Shown here: positions 37,643 through 47,881 of the stretch, one piece after another
How the letters are laid out: each line of letters opens with the position of its first letter
Numbering within the stretch: position 1 is the first letter of the stretch
Source: Brevundimonas sp. AJA228-03
GTDB lineage: Bacteria > Pseudomonadota > Alphaproteobacteria > Caulobacterales > Caulobacteraceae
Direction: 5' to 3'
Length of the DNA: 64,000 bases
NCBI RefSeq assembly: GCF_017795885.1
Contig: NZ_CP059297.1
Coordinates: 1 to 64,000 of the forward strand
Made by a program: the position numbers and the translations under genes
Notes under the pieces: model-generated
The model's input: only the letters and a program-made list of their open reading frames with translations
Databases searched by the model: none
What the model was told of the DNA's origin: nothing

Positions 37643-38026
37643 CTACCAGATGCGCGCCACACCAAAGTCGTCGAACAGCTTTTCGTTTGAGACCAGTGTC
37701 AAATGGTTCAGGAGGGCTTGAGCGATCAGCAGGCGATCGAACGGATCCTTGTGCTCGCCTTTCATCCTGCCAGCGAGACCGCCTTCGGAGACAGAAATCG
37801 GTAGTTCGAGGAAGCCCAACCTTTTGATGGTTGGCTGGAAATGGTTCGCCAAAGACGCGGCCCGGGGCAGTTTGCCAATCCGGTGCTTGGTCGTGATCTC
37901 CATCGCCGACACGGCGCTGACGTAAACCGGCCGCGAAATGTTGTTGACCTCATCTCGCAAATGCACCGGAAAGCGTTCGTCCCCGTAGACCCACCAGATC
38001 AGCGCGTGGGTATCCAGCAACAGCAT
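37643..38026 (-). CDS. vapC: VapC-type PIN-domain toxin
   Basis: A 127-aa PIN-domain RNase toxin. The acidic residues expected for metal binding are in place: LLLDTHALIWW at the N-terminus, SAMEITTKHRIGKL in the middle and KDPFDRLLIAQAL with a terminal Asp. It starts one base after the antitoxin stop begins, on the same strand, giving the usual antitoxin-toxin order. RNA target unknown. Confidence 0.92.
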   Translation of the reverse strand: MLLLDTHALIWWVYGDERFPVHLRDEVNNISRPVYVSAVSAMEITTKHRIGKLPRAASLANHFQPTIKRLGFLELPISVSEGGLAGRMKGEHKDPFDRLLIAQALLNHLTLVSNEKLFDDFGVARIW

Positions 38027-38271
38027 CAGTCACCCTCACCATTCCACAACCGGAGCTCTTCGTCCGGCAACGGATCGAAAAATGAGTCGTCGAAAGCCCC
38101 CTGGCCCTTGAGCGCTCCGAATTGGCGCTCGACCAGGACCGGCGCGTCATAACGGATCAGCCGGACCGCGGCCTTGGTGCCTCGCGCAATAACCACGTCT
38201 TCGCCCCGCTCGGCAGCCGCGATCAGTTTGGACAAATGCGTTTTGGCTTCGTGGACCGTGACGATCGTCAT
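38026..38271 (-). CDS. vapB: Phd/VapB-family antitoxin
   Basis: An 81-aa Phd/YefM-type antitoxin with the N-terminal dimer/DNA-binding motif VTVHEAKTHLSKLIAAAERGEDVVIARG and an acidic, aromatic C-terminal tail (FDDSFFDPLPDEELRLW) that would block the toxin. It shares a base with the vapC start, so the pair is co-translated and probably autoregulated. Confidence 0.9.
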   Translation of the reverse strand: MTIVTVHEAKTHLSKLIAAAERGEDVVIARGTKAAVRLIRYDAPVLVERQFGALKGQGAFDDSFFDPLPDEELRLWNGEGD

Positions 38272-38382
38272 TGCGACTTCTCCCTGGTCCCACCAGCTTA
38301 GCTAACCTGACGTCAATCCGCAACTTCCGCCCCGTCCCGCACGGTGCTACGCCAGCGCCCAGTCATCCCAAGGAGCCGCCCG

Positions 38383-40485
<2,103 letters not shown>

Positions 40486-40492
40486 GCCCGAC

Positions 40493-40888
40493 GTGACCCA
40501 TCCCTCCCCGGAAACGCCCGACGGCATGCTGGTCGGGCGGGTCATCGCCATGCCCGCCGACACCAATCCCGAAGGCGACATCTTCGGCGGCTGGCTGCTG
40601 GCCCAGATGGACCTGGCGGGTTCGACACCCGCCTTCGACCTGGCCCAGGGCCGGTGTGCCACCATCGCCGTCGACGGCATGGTGTTCCACCAGCCCGTCT
40701 CCGTCGGCGACGAGGTGTCCCTGTATGCCACGGTGCTGAAGACCGGTCGCACCTCGATCCGCGTCCGCGTCGAGGCCTGGAAGCGTCCCCGCTCGACCCA
40801 GGCCGTCTCCCGCGTGACCGAGGGCGTCTTCACCTATGTCGCCATCGACGCCGACCGGAAGCCGAGGCCTTTGCCGGGCATGACTTGA
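40493..40888 (+). CDS. Acyl-CoA thioesterase (YciA-like hotdog)
   Basis: Cytosolic acyl-CoA thioesterase, 131 aa, single hotdog domain. PADTNPEGDIFGGWLLAQMDLAG carries the catalytic Asp region and ATIAVDGMVFHQPVSVGDEVSLYA is typical of YciA/BACH. It starts at a GTG 7 bp after the S9 peptidase stop, so the two may be co-transcribed. Chain-length preference unknown. Confidence 0.9.
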   Translation: MTHPSPETPDGMLVGRVIAMPADTNPEGDIFGGWLLAQMDLAGSTPAFDLAQGRCATIAVDGMVFHQPVSVGDEVSLYATVLKTGRTSIRVRVEAWKRPRSTQAVSRVTEGVFTYVAIDADRKPRPLPGMT

Positions 40889-40988
40889 TACAAGGGTAGG
40901 GCGGCACCCCTGATTGCCGGAGCGGGCAATGCTCAGAAGGCATGCCGGACTATAGATCCGTGCTCTGGCACCAGATCCGGGCTGAACG

Positions 40989-41261
40989 TCAGGCGGCGCG
41001 ACGAGCCTTGGCGGCCTGATCGAGCGCGGCGGCCATCCGCTCTTTCCAGTCTTCGCCATCTTCAGCGAAGGCCGCGATGGTGGCGGGCGAGACGCTCAGG
41101 ATCACTTGTTCGGAGCCCGGCTCGGCCACGAACTCTGGAAAGACCTCCAGAAAGGGTCGGGCCGCTGCGAAGTCCCGTTCCGTCCACTCGGGGTTGTCCA
41201 CATCATCGATGTCGACGTCGTCATAATCCGCTGGATCAACCTTCGACTTCGGGTCCGCCAT
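40989..41261 (-). CDS. brnA: BrnA-type antitoxin
   Basis: A 90-aa BrnA antitoxin: an acidic N-terminus ([29 protein letters not shown]) and a ribbon-helix-helix-like C-terminal part (SEQVILSVSPATIAAFAEDGEDWKERMAAALDQA). The chosen start MADPKSK at 41261 gives a 26-bp overlap with brnT; a longer frame to 41282 is possible. It forms a toxin-antitoxin pair with BrnT and probably represses the pair. Confidence 0.87.
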   Translation of the reverse strand: MADPKSKVDPADYDDVDIDDVDNPEWTERDFAAARPFLEVFPEFVAEPGSEQVILSVSPATIAAFAEDGEDWKERMAAALDQAAKARRAA

Positions 41262-41514
41262 AGCGTCGCGCCTCCTTCGCATTGGCCTTTCGCAGGCTGA
41301 TGGGCCTCAGCACCCCGGCCCTCATCGTAAAGGCCAGCATATACATTCGATCGTCGATCATACCATAGGCGCGCCATCGCGGCTCCCCATAGTCGCGCCG
41401 CTGGTCCGGCCGGATGAAGGCAGTCTGAAAGTCGAGGTCCCCAGCCCGCGCCAGCGATACTCCATGCTTGGCAAGATTGGCCGCGTTCTTGGCCGGGTCG
41501 AATTCGACGCTCAC
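41236..41514 (-). CDS. brnT: BrnT-type toxin
   Basis: A 92-aa BrnT RNase toxin with [46 protein letters not shown] and a [17 protein letters not shown]-terminal motif typical of the family. The GTG at 41514 overlaps the ruvB stop codon as GTGA and gives the normal family length, so ruvB and brnTA are probably translationally coupled. A longer frame to 41592 would lie inside ruvB. Confidence 0.88.
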   Translation of the reverse strand: MSVEFDPAKNAANLAKHGVSLARAGDLDFQTAFIRPDQRRDYGEPRWRAYGMIDDRMYMLAFTMRAGVLRPISLRKANAKEARRYGGPEVEG

Positions 41515-42545
41515 TCGAACAGGCCTGCCTGTCCCGCTCCCGCCGGCTTCGGTGGTTCGCTCAACCCCAGATGCGCATAGGCCCTGGCGCACGCCATCCG
41601 CCCGCGCGGCGTCCGCTGGATGAAGCCCTGTTGCAGCAGATAGGGCTCGATTACGTCCTCGACCGCATCGCGCGCCTCCGCGATCGCGGCGGCCAGGGTG
41701 TCCATGCCGACCGGTCCGCCGCCATAGTTCTCGATCAGGGCCTTCAGGAACCGGCGGTCGTTGGCGTCCAGCCCCGCCTCGTCGATCTCCAGCCGCGACA
41801 GGGCGCGCGCCGCGACGATCCGGTCGATCATGGCCGCGCCCTCGGCCTCGGCGAAATCCCGCACCCGCCGCAGCAGCCGCCCGGCCACGCGCGGCGTCCC
41901 GCGCGAGCGCGAGGCGATCTCGCCCGCCCCCTCGTCGTTGATCGGCGCCCCCATCTTGCGCGCCGCGCCCGTGATGACCCGCACCAGTTCGGCCGGCGTA
42001 TAGAACTCCAGCCTCAGCGGGATCCCGAACCGGTCCCGCAGCGGCGTGGCCAGAAGCCCGGCCCGTGTCGTCGCCCCGACCAGGGTGAACGGCGCCAGAT
42101 CGATCCGCACCGACCGCGCCGACGGCCCCTCGCCGATGATCAGGTCCAGCACATGGTCCTCCATGGCGGGATACAGGATCTCCTCCACCGTCGGGGCCAG
42201 CCGGTGGATCTCGTCGATGAACAGGACGTCGCGCGGCTCCAGATTGGTCAGGATCGCCGCAAGGTCCCCGGCCTTGGCCAGGATCGGCCCCGAGGTCGCC
42301 CGGAAGCCCACGCCCAGCTCGCGCGCCACGATCTGCGCCAGGGTCGTCTTGCCCAGCCCCGGCGGCCCGAACAGCAGCACATGGTCCAGCGCCTCGCCCC
42401 GTCCGCGCGCGGCATCGATGAAGACCTTCAGATTGCCCTTGGCCGCCTCCTGCCCGACGAACTCCGACAGGGTCTGGGGACGCAGCGCCCGGTCATAGGC
42501 CTCGCCGGGGGCGGGTTCCGGGGAGATGATGCGGTCGTCGGTCAT
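41511..42545 (-). CDS. ruvB: Holliday junction branch migration ATPase RuvB
   Basis: Hexameric AAA+ motor that, with RuvA, drives Holliday-junction branch migration. The product is 344 aa from the ATG at 42545. It has [23 protein letters not shown], Walker [11 protein letters not shown], Walker [10 protein letters not shown], and the [25 protein letters not shown]-terminal DNA-binding domain. An upstream in-frame extension encodes repeat-derived peptide and is excluded. Downstream gene brnT overlaps its stop. Confidence 0.96.
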   Translation of the reverse strand: MTDDRIISPEPAPGEAYDRALRPQTLSEFVGQEAAKGNLKVFIDAARGRGEALDHVLLFGPPGLGKTTLAQIVARELGVGFRATSGPILAKAGDLAAILTNLEPRDVLFIDEIHRLAPTVEEILYPAMEDHVLDLIIGEGPSARSVRIDLAPFTLVGATTRAGLLATPLRDRFGIPLRLEFYTPAELVRVITGAARKMGAPINDEGAGEIASRSRGTPRVAGRLLRRVRDFAEAEGAAMIDRIVAARALSRLEIDEAGLDANDRRFLKALIENYGGGPVGMDTLAAAIAEARDAVEDVIEPYLLQQGFIQRTPRGRMACARAYAHLGLSEPPKPAGAGQAGLFE

Positions 42546-42562
42546 GTCGTAACCGGGTCGCG

Positions 42563-42696
42563 AGTGGCGAGTGGCGCGTGGCGAGTGGCGAGTGAACGAA
42601 GACGTGAGCGGTCTTGAACGACGGCCCCCAACGTCGGGTTCACCCGTTGCTCCCGGGTGCTCTTCACGCGCCACTCGCCACGCGCCACGCGCCACT
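42563..42696. repeat. GTGGCG-heptad palindromic element, copy A (ruvA-ruvB spacer)
   Basis: Two 32-bp inverted arms (42563-42594 and 42665-42696) match at 29 of 32 positions when one is reverse-complemented, with a loop of about 70 nt. Each arm is built from 7-nt units (A/C)GTGGCG. It fills the gap between ruvA and ruvB, so their common transcript would form a long hairpin. A second copy lies inside thiC at 59476-59598. Confidence 0.88.
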
Positions 42697-42705
42697 GCCT
42701 TTCGC

Positions 42706-43323
42706 TCACCGTCCCAGCTCCTGCAGCGCCGCCCGGATGACCGCCGACAGCTCGGCGGCGTCTCCCAGCCGGATCAGCGCCTGATCGACCGCCCGGCGCG
42801 CATTGACCTCGGCCACGCCCAGCCCCAGCAGGGCCGAGACCGCCTCGCCCGTCACGCTCGGTACCGGCGGCGCGACCCCGGCATGGACGCCCGCGGCCGA
42901 CGGCGTGAACGAGACGTCGCCCAGCGGCTTGCCCTTCAGCTCGGTCACGATCCGCAGGGCCAGTTTCGGCCCCACCCCATTGGCCCGGCCGATCGCCGCC
43001 TTGTCGTCGCGCGCCACGGCTCCCGCCAGCTCACCCGGCGGCAGGACGTCCAGCACCGACAGGGCGGCCTTGGGACCGACCCCCTGAATCCCGGTCAGCG
43101 TCGTGAACGCCCGCCGCTCGTCCCGCGTCAGAAAGCCATAGAGCCGCGGCCCGTTCTCCGCCGACCAACTGCTTTCGATATGCAGCGTCGCCTCATCCCC
43201 CGGCGCCGGCAGCCGCTGCAGCGTCCGCGCCCCGCACGCCACCACATAGCCCACGCCCGCGCAGTCGATCAGGCAATGCGCCTCCTCGACCTCGGCCAGA
43301 ACGCCCCGCAGCCGACCGATCAT
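42706..43323 (-). CDS. ruvA: Holliday junction branch migration complex subunit RuvA
   Basis: Tetrameric junction-binding protein, 205 aa. It starts [28 protein letters not shown] (domain I, OB fold), with helix-hairpin-helix segments [17 protein letters not shown] and [18 protein letters not shown], and a C-terminal domain III that contacts RuvB. It overlaps ruvC by 4 bp (ATGA at 43320) and is separated from ruvB by the repeat element. Confidence 0.96.
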   Translation of the reverse strand: MIGRLRGVLAEVEEAHCLIDCAGVGYVVACGARTLQRLPAPGDEATLHIESSWSAENGPRLYGFLTRDERRAFTTLTGIQGVGPKAALSVLDVLPPGELAGAVARDDKAAIGRANGVGPKLALRIVTELKGKPLGDVSFTPSAAGVHAGVAPPVPSVTGEAVSALLGLGVAEVNARRAVDQALIRLGDAAELSAVIRAALQELGR

Positions 43324-43826
43324 GATGCCACCGCCATCAGCGCCCGCTTCCGCATCTGCGCATGGGTGATCGCCACGGCCAGGGCATCGGCCGCGTCCGC
43401 CTTTACATCCCCGGCCGAGGGCAGCAGCCGCTTCACCATGAAGGCGATCTGCGTCTTGTCGGCATGACCGGCCCCCACCACCGCCTTCTTGATCAGGTTC
43501 GGTGAGTACTCGGCCACGGACAGGCCGGCGCGCGCCGGGGCCAGCATGACGGCCGCCCGCGCATGGCCCAGCTTCAGCGTCGAGGCCGGATTGACGTTGA
43601 CGAACACCTCCTCGATCGCCGCCTCGTCACAGGCATGGGCGGCGCAGACCTCGCCCACCTTGTCCAGCAGCCACAGCAGCCGCTCGGACAGGGGCAGGGT
43701 CTCGGGCGGTGCGACCACCCCGTGCGCGACCCAGCGCAGGCGCGCCCCCTCGGCCACGACCACACCCCAGCCGGTGCGGCGCAGGCCGGGGTCCAGTCCC
43801 AGAATTCGACTCGGCGCGTTCGTCAT
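43320..43826 (-). CDS. ruvC: Holliday junction resolvase RuvC
   Basis: Dimeric endonuclease that resolves Holliday junctions, 168 aa. Catalytic acids are in [14 protein letters not shown] (first Asp), AAIEEVFVN (Glu) and [13 protein letters not shown] (terminal Asp/His region). First gene of ruvC-ruvA-ruvB. Start [10 protein letters not shown] at 43826 is normal length. Confidence 0.97.
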   Translation of the reverse strand: MTNAPSRILGLDPGLRRTGWGVVVAEGARLRWVAHGVVAPPETLPLSERLLWLLDKVGEVCAAHACDEAAIEEVFVNVNPASTLKLGHARAAVMLAPARAGLSVAEYSPNLIKKAVVGAGHADKTQIAFMVKRLLPSAGDVKADAADALAVAITHAQMRKRALMAVAS

Positions 43827-43905
43827 TCGTTCCTGTCATGCCGCAAACGGGGTTGACGAGCAATGAAGGCCGTCGCCAGATCGCGGCTCCACGGAGAGCA
43901 AACAC

Positions 43906-45579
43906 ATGTCCACCACCGGTGCCGTCGTCGCCGCCATGCGCCAGCGCGCCGAGCGCCAGATGATCGAGGCCCTGCGCGCTGCCCGCGCGTTCGACCCCGA
44001 CCACGCCATTTCCCTGGCTCCCGACCGCAATATGGGCCGACTGGCCCTGCGCGGCCTGTTGCGCCAGAACGCCATCCGCCAGACCGCGCCCGGCCTCTAC
44101 TGGCTGGACGAACCGGTGTACGCGGCGGTTCGGGAATCGCGTCGCAGGATGATGGTCGCCGTCGCCGTCATCGCCGTGCTTGTGGGCGTCGCGGTCGTCT
44201 TCGCGGGCACCAGCAAGGCCCAGACGCCCGCGCCCCGCCCGGACCAGCAGGCCTTCCGCGCCCTGTACGAGGAACTGGTGGAGACCAACACCACCCTGTC
44301 GGTCGGCAGCTGCACCCTGGCGGCCGAGCGCATGGCCGCCCGCCTGACCGCCGCCGGTTATCCCGCGGCCGACGTCCGCATCCTGATCCCCGAGGATCGT
44401 CCCAGGGACGGCAATCTGTCGGCCACCCTGCACGGCTCGGACCCGTCCGCCCCCGCCCTGCTGCTGCTGGCCCACATCGATGTGGTCGAGGCCAATGCCG
44501 CCGACTGGACGCGCGATCCCTTCACCCTGGTGGAGGAAGGCGGCTATTTCTATGCGCGGGGCGCGAGCGACGACAAGGCGCAGGCCGCCGTCTGGGTCGA
44601 CACCCTGATCCGCCTGAAACAGGACGGCTTTGCTCCCGTTCGAGACATCAAGCTGGCCCTGACCTGCGGCGAGGAGACCGCCGACACCTTTAACGGCGTC
44701 GAGTGGCTGCTGGCGAACCACCCCGGGACGCTCCAGGCCGGGTTCGCCCTCAACGAGGGGGCGGGCGGTCTGCTGGATGCCGAGGGCAACCGCGTGGCCC
44801 TGGCCGTCCAGGCGGGAGAGAAACTGTATCAGGACTTCCGCCTGGATCTCACCAATCCGGGCGGTCACTCGGCCCGGCCGAGGAAGGACAATGCCATCGT
44901 CGCCATGGCCAACGGCCTGGCGCGCATCGGGGCCTATGACTTCCCGCTACAGCTCAACCCCGTCACCCGCGCCTATTTCGGATCCCTCGCCGGGACGCAG
45001 CTGCAATATGCTGCGGACCTGCGCGCCCTGGTGGCCGAAAGCGGCCCGGACGCCGCCGCCGCCGCCCGCATCTCGGCGGTCAATCCGATCTGGAATGCGA
45101 CCCTGCGCACGACCTGTATTCCCACCCTGATCGAGGGCGGTCACGCCCCGAACGCCCAGCCCCAGCACGTCAGCGCCAACATCAACTGCCGCATCTTCCC
45201 CGGCAACACGATCGCGGACACGCAGGCACAGCTCGCCATCCTGATCGACAACCCCGCCATCACCATCGCCACGGTCGGCGCGCCCGACCCTTCGACGCCA
45301 CCCCCGCCCCTGTCCGACGCCATCATGGGCCCGATCCGACAGGTCGCGGGCGCGATGTGGCCGGACGTGCCGATCCTGCCGACCATGTCCACGGGGGCCA
45401 CAGACGGGCGCTTCACCAATGCGGCGGGCATTCCGACCTATGGCCTGACCGGCATGTTCGGCGACCCCGACGGCGGCGGTGCCCACGGCCTGAACGAACG
45501 CATCCGCGTCCGCAGCCTCTACGAAGGCCGCGACTTCCTGTTCGAGGTGGTCAAGCTGTATGCGATGCAGGGCGGCTGA
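43906..45579 (+). CDS. M20-family peptidase with N-terminal winged-helix-like/TM extension
   Basis: A 557-aa protein with two parts. Residues about 1-80 (AERQMIEALRAARAF, GLLRQNAIRQTAPGLYWLDEPVYAA) look like a small winged-helix domain. A membrane segment (MMVAVAVIAVLVGVAVVF) follows near residues 81-100. The rest is an M20 metallopeptidase: LAHIDVVEA, GASDDKA, CGEETAD and GGHSARP carry the metal and substrate ligands. M20 relatives in this clade usually begin at the signal peptide. The fusion would put the N-terminal domain in the cytoplasm and the peptidase in the periplasm. Confidence 0.88.
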   Translation: MSTTGAVVAAMRQRAERQMIEALRAARAFDPDHAISLAPDRNMGRLALRGLLRQNAIRQTAPGLYWLDEPVYAAVRESRRRMMVAVAVIAVLVGVAVVFAGTSKAQTPAPRPDQQAFRALYEELVETNTTLSVGSCTLAAERMAARLTAAGYPAADVRILIPEDRPRDGNLSATLHGSDPSAPALLLLAHIDVVEANAADWTRDPFTLVEEGGYFYARGASDDKAQAAVWVDTLIRLKQDGFAPVRDIKLALTCGEETADTFNGVEWLLANHPGTLQAGFALNEGAGGLLDAEGNRVALAVQAGEKLYQDFRLDLTNPGGHSARPRKDNAIVAMANGLARIGAYDFPLQLNPVTRAYFGSLAGTQLQYAADLRALVAESGPDAAAAARISAVNPIWNATLRTTCIPTLIEGGHAPNAQPQHVSANINCRIFPGNTIADTQAQLAILIDNPAITIATVGAPDPSTPPPPLSDAIMGPIRQVAGAMWPDVPILPTMSTGATDGRFTNAAGIPTYGLTGMFGDPDGGGAHGLNERIRVRSLYEGRDFLFEVVKLYAMQGG

Positions 45580-45603
45580 CGCCCCATGCGTTACTATCTA
45601 AGA

Positions 45604-45632
45604 TTGTATTTTATCAGTTCACAATAAATAAT
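45604..45632 (+). promoter_or_regulatory. Putative sigma-70 promoter of the HNH nuclease gene
   Basis: TTGTAT (45604-45609), 17-bp spacer, AATAAT (45627-45632), in an AT-rich stretch unlike the rest of the window. It lies about 110 bp before the chosen start. Confidence 0.4.
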
Positions 45633-45743
45633 AGATCTACGCGTTCTCATTTCTTGTGAATCTTCATCGGAGTCACTGTAGAAAGGAGAGATTGATGGCT
45701 CTCCGTATTGATTGGCGGTCAGGTCGCTGCCACTCTAAATCCC

Positions 45744-46559
45744 ATGGAAAATGACTCGACGAGCGAAGATATTGACCTCTCGCTAAATCATATCGCTCTT
45801 TTAATACTGCAACTATTGAAGGCGCATTCGACTGGTCTCGACATTGATGAAATAAAATCACTGCTGCCTAATGGGGCCGATCAGATGCACTTAGATCGCC
45901 GTCTCCGAAGTCTCCGAAAATACTACCATCTCCCAGGCAAGCAGGAGGGAAGCCGCTACGTCTACACGCTAGGAGCCCGCAAGACCGCAGTTACAGACTC
46001 GGGTGCGATATCGGGAAAGCTGCGAGCTGAAGCACTCAATTTGGCGAAGGGTCGATGCCAAATGTGCGGAAAGACAGTGTCAGAAGACGGTGTCAAACTT
46101 CAGATTGACCATAAAATTCCTCAAGACTGGGGCGGCCTTACGCTGATTGAGAATCTTTGGGCGATTTGCGAGCAGTGCAACAACGGCAAGCGCAATCATT
46201 TCAAGTCATTTGACGCTGAGAAAATGGCATCGATTCTTAAATTTGATACAGTCCATCAGCGCATTGCTCATCTCCTTAAGATGCATATGGGCGAGCCGGT
46301 AGATTCGAATATCATTGAGTTTGTGGCTAATGCCACGGAGCGACAGGAAGATTGGCACAAAAGGCTTCGCGACCTGCGTTATCCTGTGATCGGTCTGCAG
46401 ATTACATCAGGCCGCTACAAGACAGAGCAAGGGTTCACGCGTAGCACATACACACTCCACAATTGGCGTGATCTCCCCCCTGACCACCAAAAACTAATCA
46501 GGGACTGGGAAAAACCTGCAAAGCGGGCTGCGCTTAAGCGACTGCTTGGAATCGTCTGA
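45744..46559 (+). CDS. HNH restriction-type endonuclease
   Basis: A 271-aa protein from the ATG at 45744. The N-terminal part (residues about 12-78) resembles a winged helix (GLDIDEIKSLLPNGADQ, LDRRLRSLRKYY). The HNH domain (about 104-152) has C105-x2-C108, D122-H123, N137, C142-x2-C145, N147 and H152, a zinc-bound HNH nuclease pattern. The next gene is a C5 methyltransferase on the opposite strand, so this is probably its cognate restriction enzyme. Base composition is much AT-richer than the neighbours, a sign of horizontal acquisition. Target sequence unknown. Confidence 0.82.
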   Translation: MENDSTSEDIDLSLNHIALLILQLLKAHSTGLDIDEIKSLLPNGADQMHLDRRLRSLRKYYHLPGKQEGSRYVYTLGARKTAVTDSGAISGKLRAEALNLAKGRCQMCGKTVSEDGVKLQIDHKIPQDWGGLTLIENLWAICEQCNNGKRNHFKSFDAEKMASILKFDTVHQRIAHLLKMHMGEPVDSNIIEFVANATERQEDWHKRLRDLRYPVIGLQITSGRYKTEQGFTRSTYTLHNWRDLPPDHQKLIRDWEKPAKRAALKRLLGIV

Positions 46560-47484
46560 CGCCAATTGCCTTCTTAAGTTCTTTTGCAATGGCTGCAGCA
46601 ACAAGCGGAGGAAAGGCATTGCCGATCTGTCGATAAGCTGTCGTCTTCCTGCCGTGAAACGCCCAACTGTCAGGGAAACTCTGTATACGTGCCGCCATGC
46701 GGGGCGTCAGTCTCGGCATCCCCACGAAATCCGGTTCGGGCGCATTTTCGGCGAGGCTCTTTCCATTAACGCCCAAAGCCGCCCACGCGGCCCTGGCTCG
46801 CGTTGGGCCGAGGTCAGGCCCCCCGTGCTTCTTCGACCCCCCGACTAAAGTCGGCGCAATTTCATTTGCCCGGGCCTTCCATGCATCCAGCCCTCGCCAG
46901 CCATTCTTACCCATCAAGTCGCCCAACGCAGCACTGACCGTCACGGGGTCGGAGTTCAGCGGCACAGGCCAATCGAAGGCATCCTCAAGCCCCTTAGCCA
47001 AAGCTACAAAGGCAACACGTGGACGAAGCTGCGGAACCCCATAGTCTGACGCATTCAACAGACGCCAACCCGTCCAATAACCCATCTTGCCGACATCGCG
47101 TGCAATGTGGTTGCGATAGTCCTGAAACACCGCCCCCATAAGACCACGAACGTTTTCCAACAAAACGGCGCGTGGGCGGATCTCGTCGATAAGCCGAACC
47201 GCCTCTGGAAACAGATCGCGTTCATCCGCCTGCCCCAACTGCTTACCGGCCATCGAGAATGGCGGACAGGGTACCCCTCCGGCGAACAAGTCAGCCCCAC
47301 GATATGGTCGCCCGTCGAACTTGCGAACGTCAGCTTCAATGACGTTCCAATGGGGCCGGTTCAGTCTCAGAGTCTTGCAGCAGTCGGCATCAATTTCGAC
47401 CAGAGCGGAATGAGCGAAGCCAGCCTCCTCGAGACCGAGGGCTTGCCCTCCGGCTCCTGCACAGATTTCTACCGACGACAGCAT
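46534..47484 (-). CDS. DNA (cytosine-5-)-methyltransferase
   Basis: C5-methyltransferase of a restriction-modification pair, 316 aa from the ATG at 47484 (an ATG at 47526 is possible). It has motif I EICAGAGGQ (residues 6-14), the catalytic Cys73 in PCPPFS (motif IV, with P where Q is usual), ENV at 110-112 (motif VI), QLRPR (motif VIII) and QIGNAFPPLVA (motif X). The target-recognition region between VIII and IX is short. Its 3' end overlaps the convergent HNH nuclease gene by 26 bp. Confidence 0.93.
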   Translation of the reverse strand: MLSSVEICAGAGGQALGLEEAGFAHSALVEIDADCCKTLRLNRPHWNVIEADVRKFDGRPYRGADLFAGGVPCPPFSMAGKQLGQADERDLFPEAVRLIDEIRPRAVLLENVRGLMGAVFQDYRNHIARDVGKMGYWTGWRLLNASDYGVPQLRPRVAFVALAKGLEDAFDWPVPLNSDPVTVSAALGDLMGKNGWRGLDAWKARANEIAPTLVGGSKKHGGPDLGPTRARAAWAALGVNGKSLAENAPEPDFVGMPRLTPRMAARIQSFPDSWAFHGRKTTAYRQIGNAFPPLVAAAIAKELKKAIGVRRFQAVA

Positions 47485-47881
47485 GTTCCGCTTCTGTTCC
47501 AATTCGTGTCGCAGATCAAGCAACATGCGGACGCTGGGGCGATTCTGAAACAGACGCGAGCCTCACCCGTGCGCCGCAAAACAGGCCTCCGGCGCCCTGG
47601 TCACCGGCTTTACACCCGTGATGTGCCCGGCCTCGAAGACCGCGAATGACACCGCCAGCGCGTGCCCGCCTTGCGACCGGCGCAGGGCGGCGGACGCCCG
47701 TCAGGTGCCGGTCCCGACCGGGTGATCGTTCACCGCCCTGGCCGCATCGCGCAGCGCGTTGTGATCCCCGATGGCGTCCCCGGTCTCGCCTTCGACCGTG
47801 CCGTCGCGGGCCTCACTGGCCCCTTCGCCCGGCTTCAGCAGATCGGGACAGACGAACCGTTCCCCGGTTCCACGGACCGCG
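47485..47881. other. Gene-poor stretch between the R-M island and the crescentin-like gene
   Basis: About 400 bp of GC-rich DNA with no frame of recognisable family. On the minus strand a 62-codon open stretch follows the coiled-coil gene in another frame (ending in HPVGTGT before a TGA), but it has no start codon. It may be a decayed remnant at the island edge. Otherwise nothing is seen. Confidence 0.45.

Noticed and set aside
41511..42695. Longer RuvB start at 42695
   Set aside because: The added 50 residues come from the palindromic repeat and have no RuvB character; the ATG at 42545 gives the family length.
42563..42696. CRISPR array in the heptad repeats
   Set aside because: The 7-nt units are contiguous with no spacers and form two inverted arms; no cas genes are near.
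45695..45754. 19-codon leader frame as an annotated gene
   Set aside because: It has an excellent ribosome-binding site, but nothing shows it is conserved or translated, so it is mentioned only as a possible leader.
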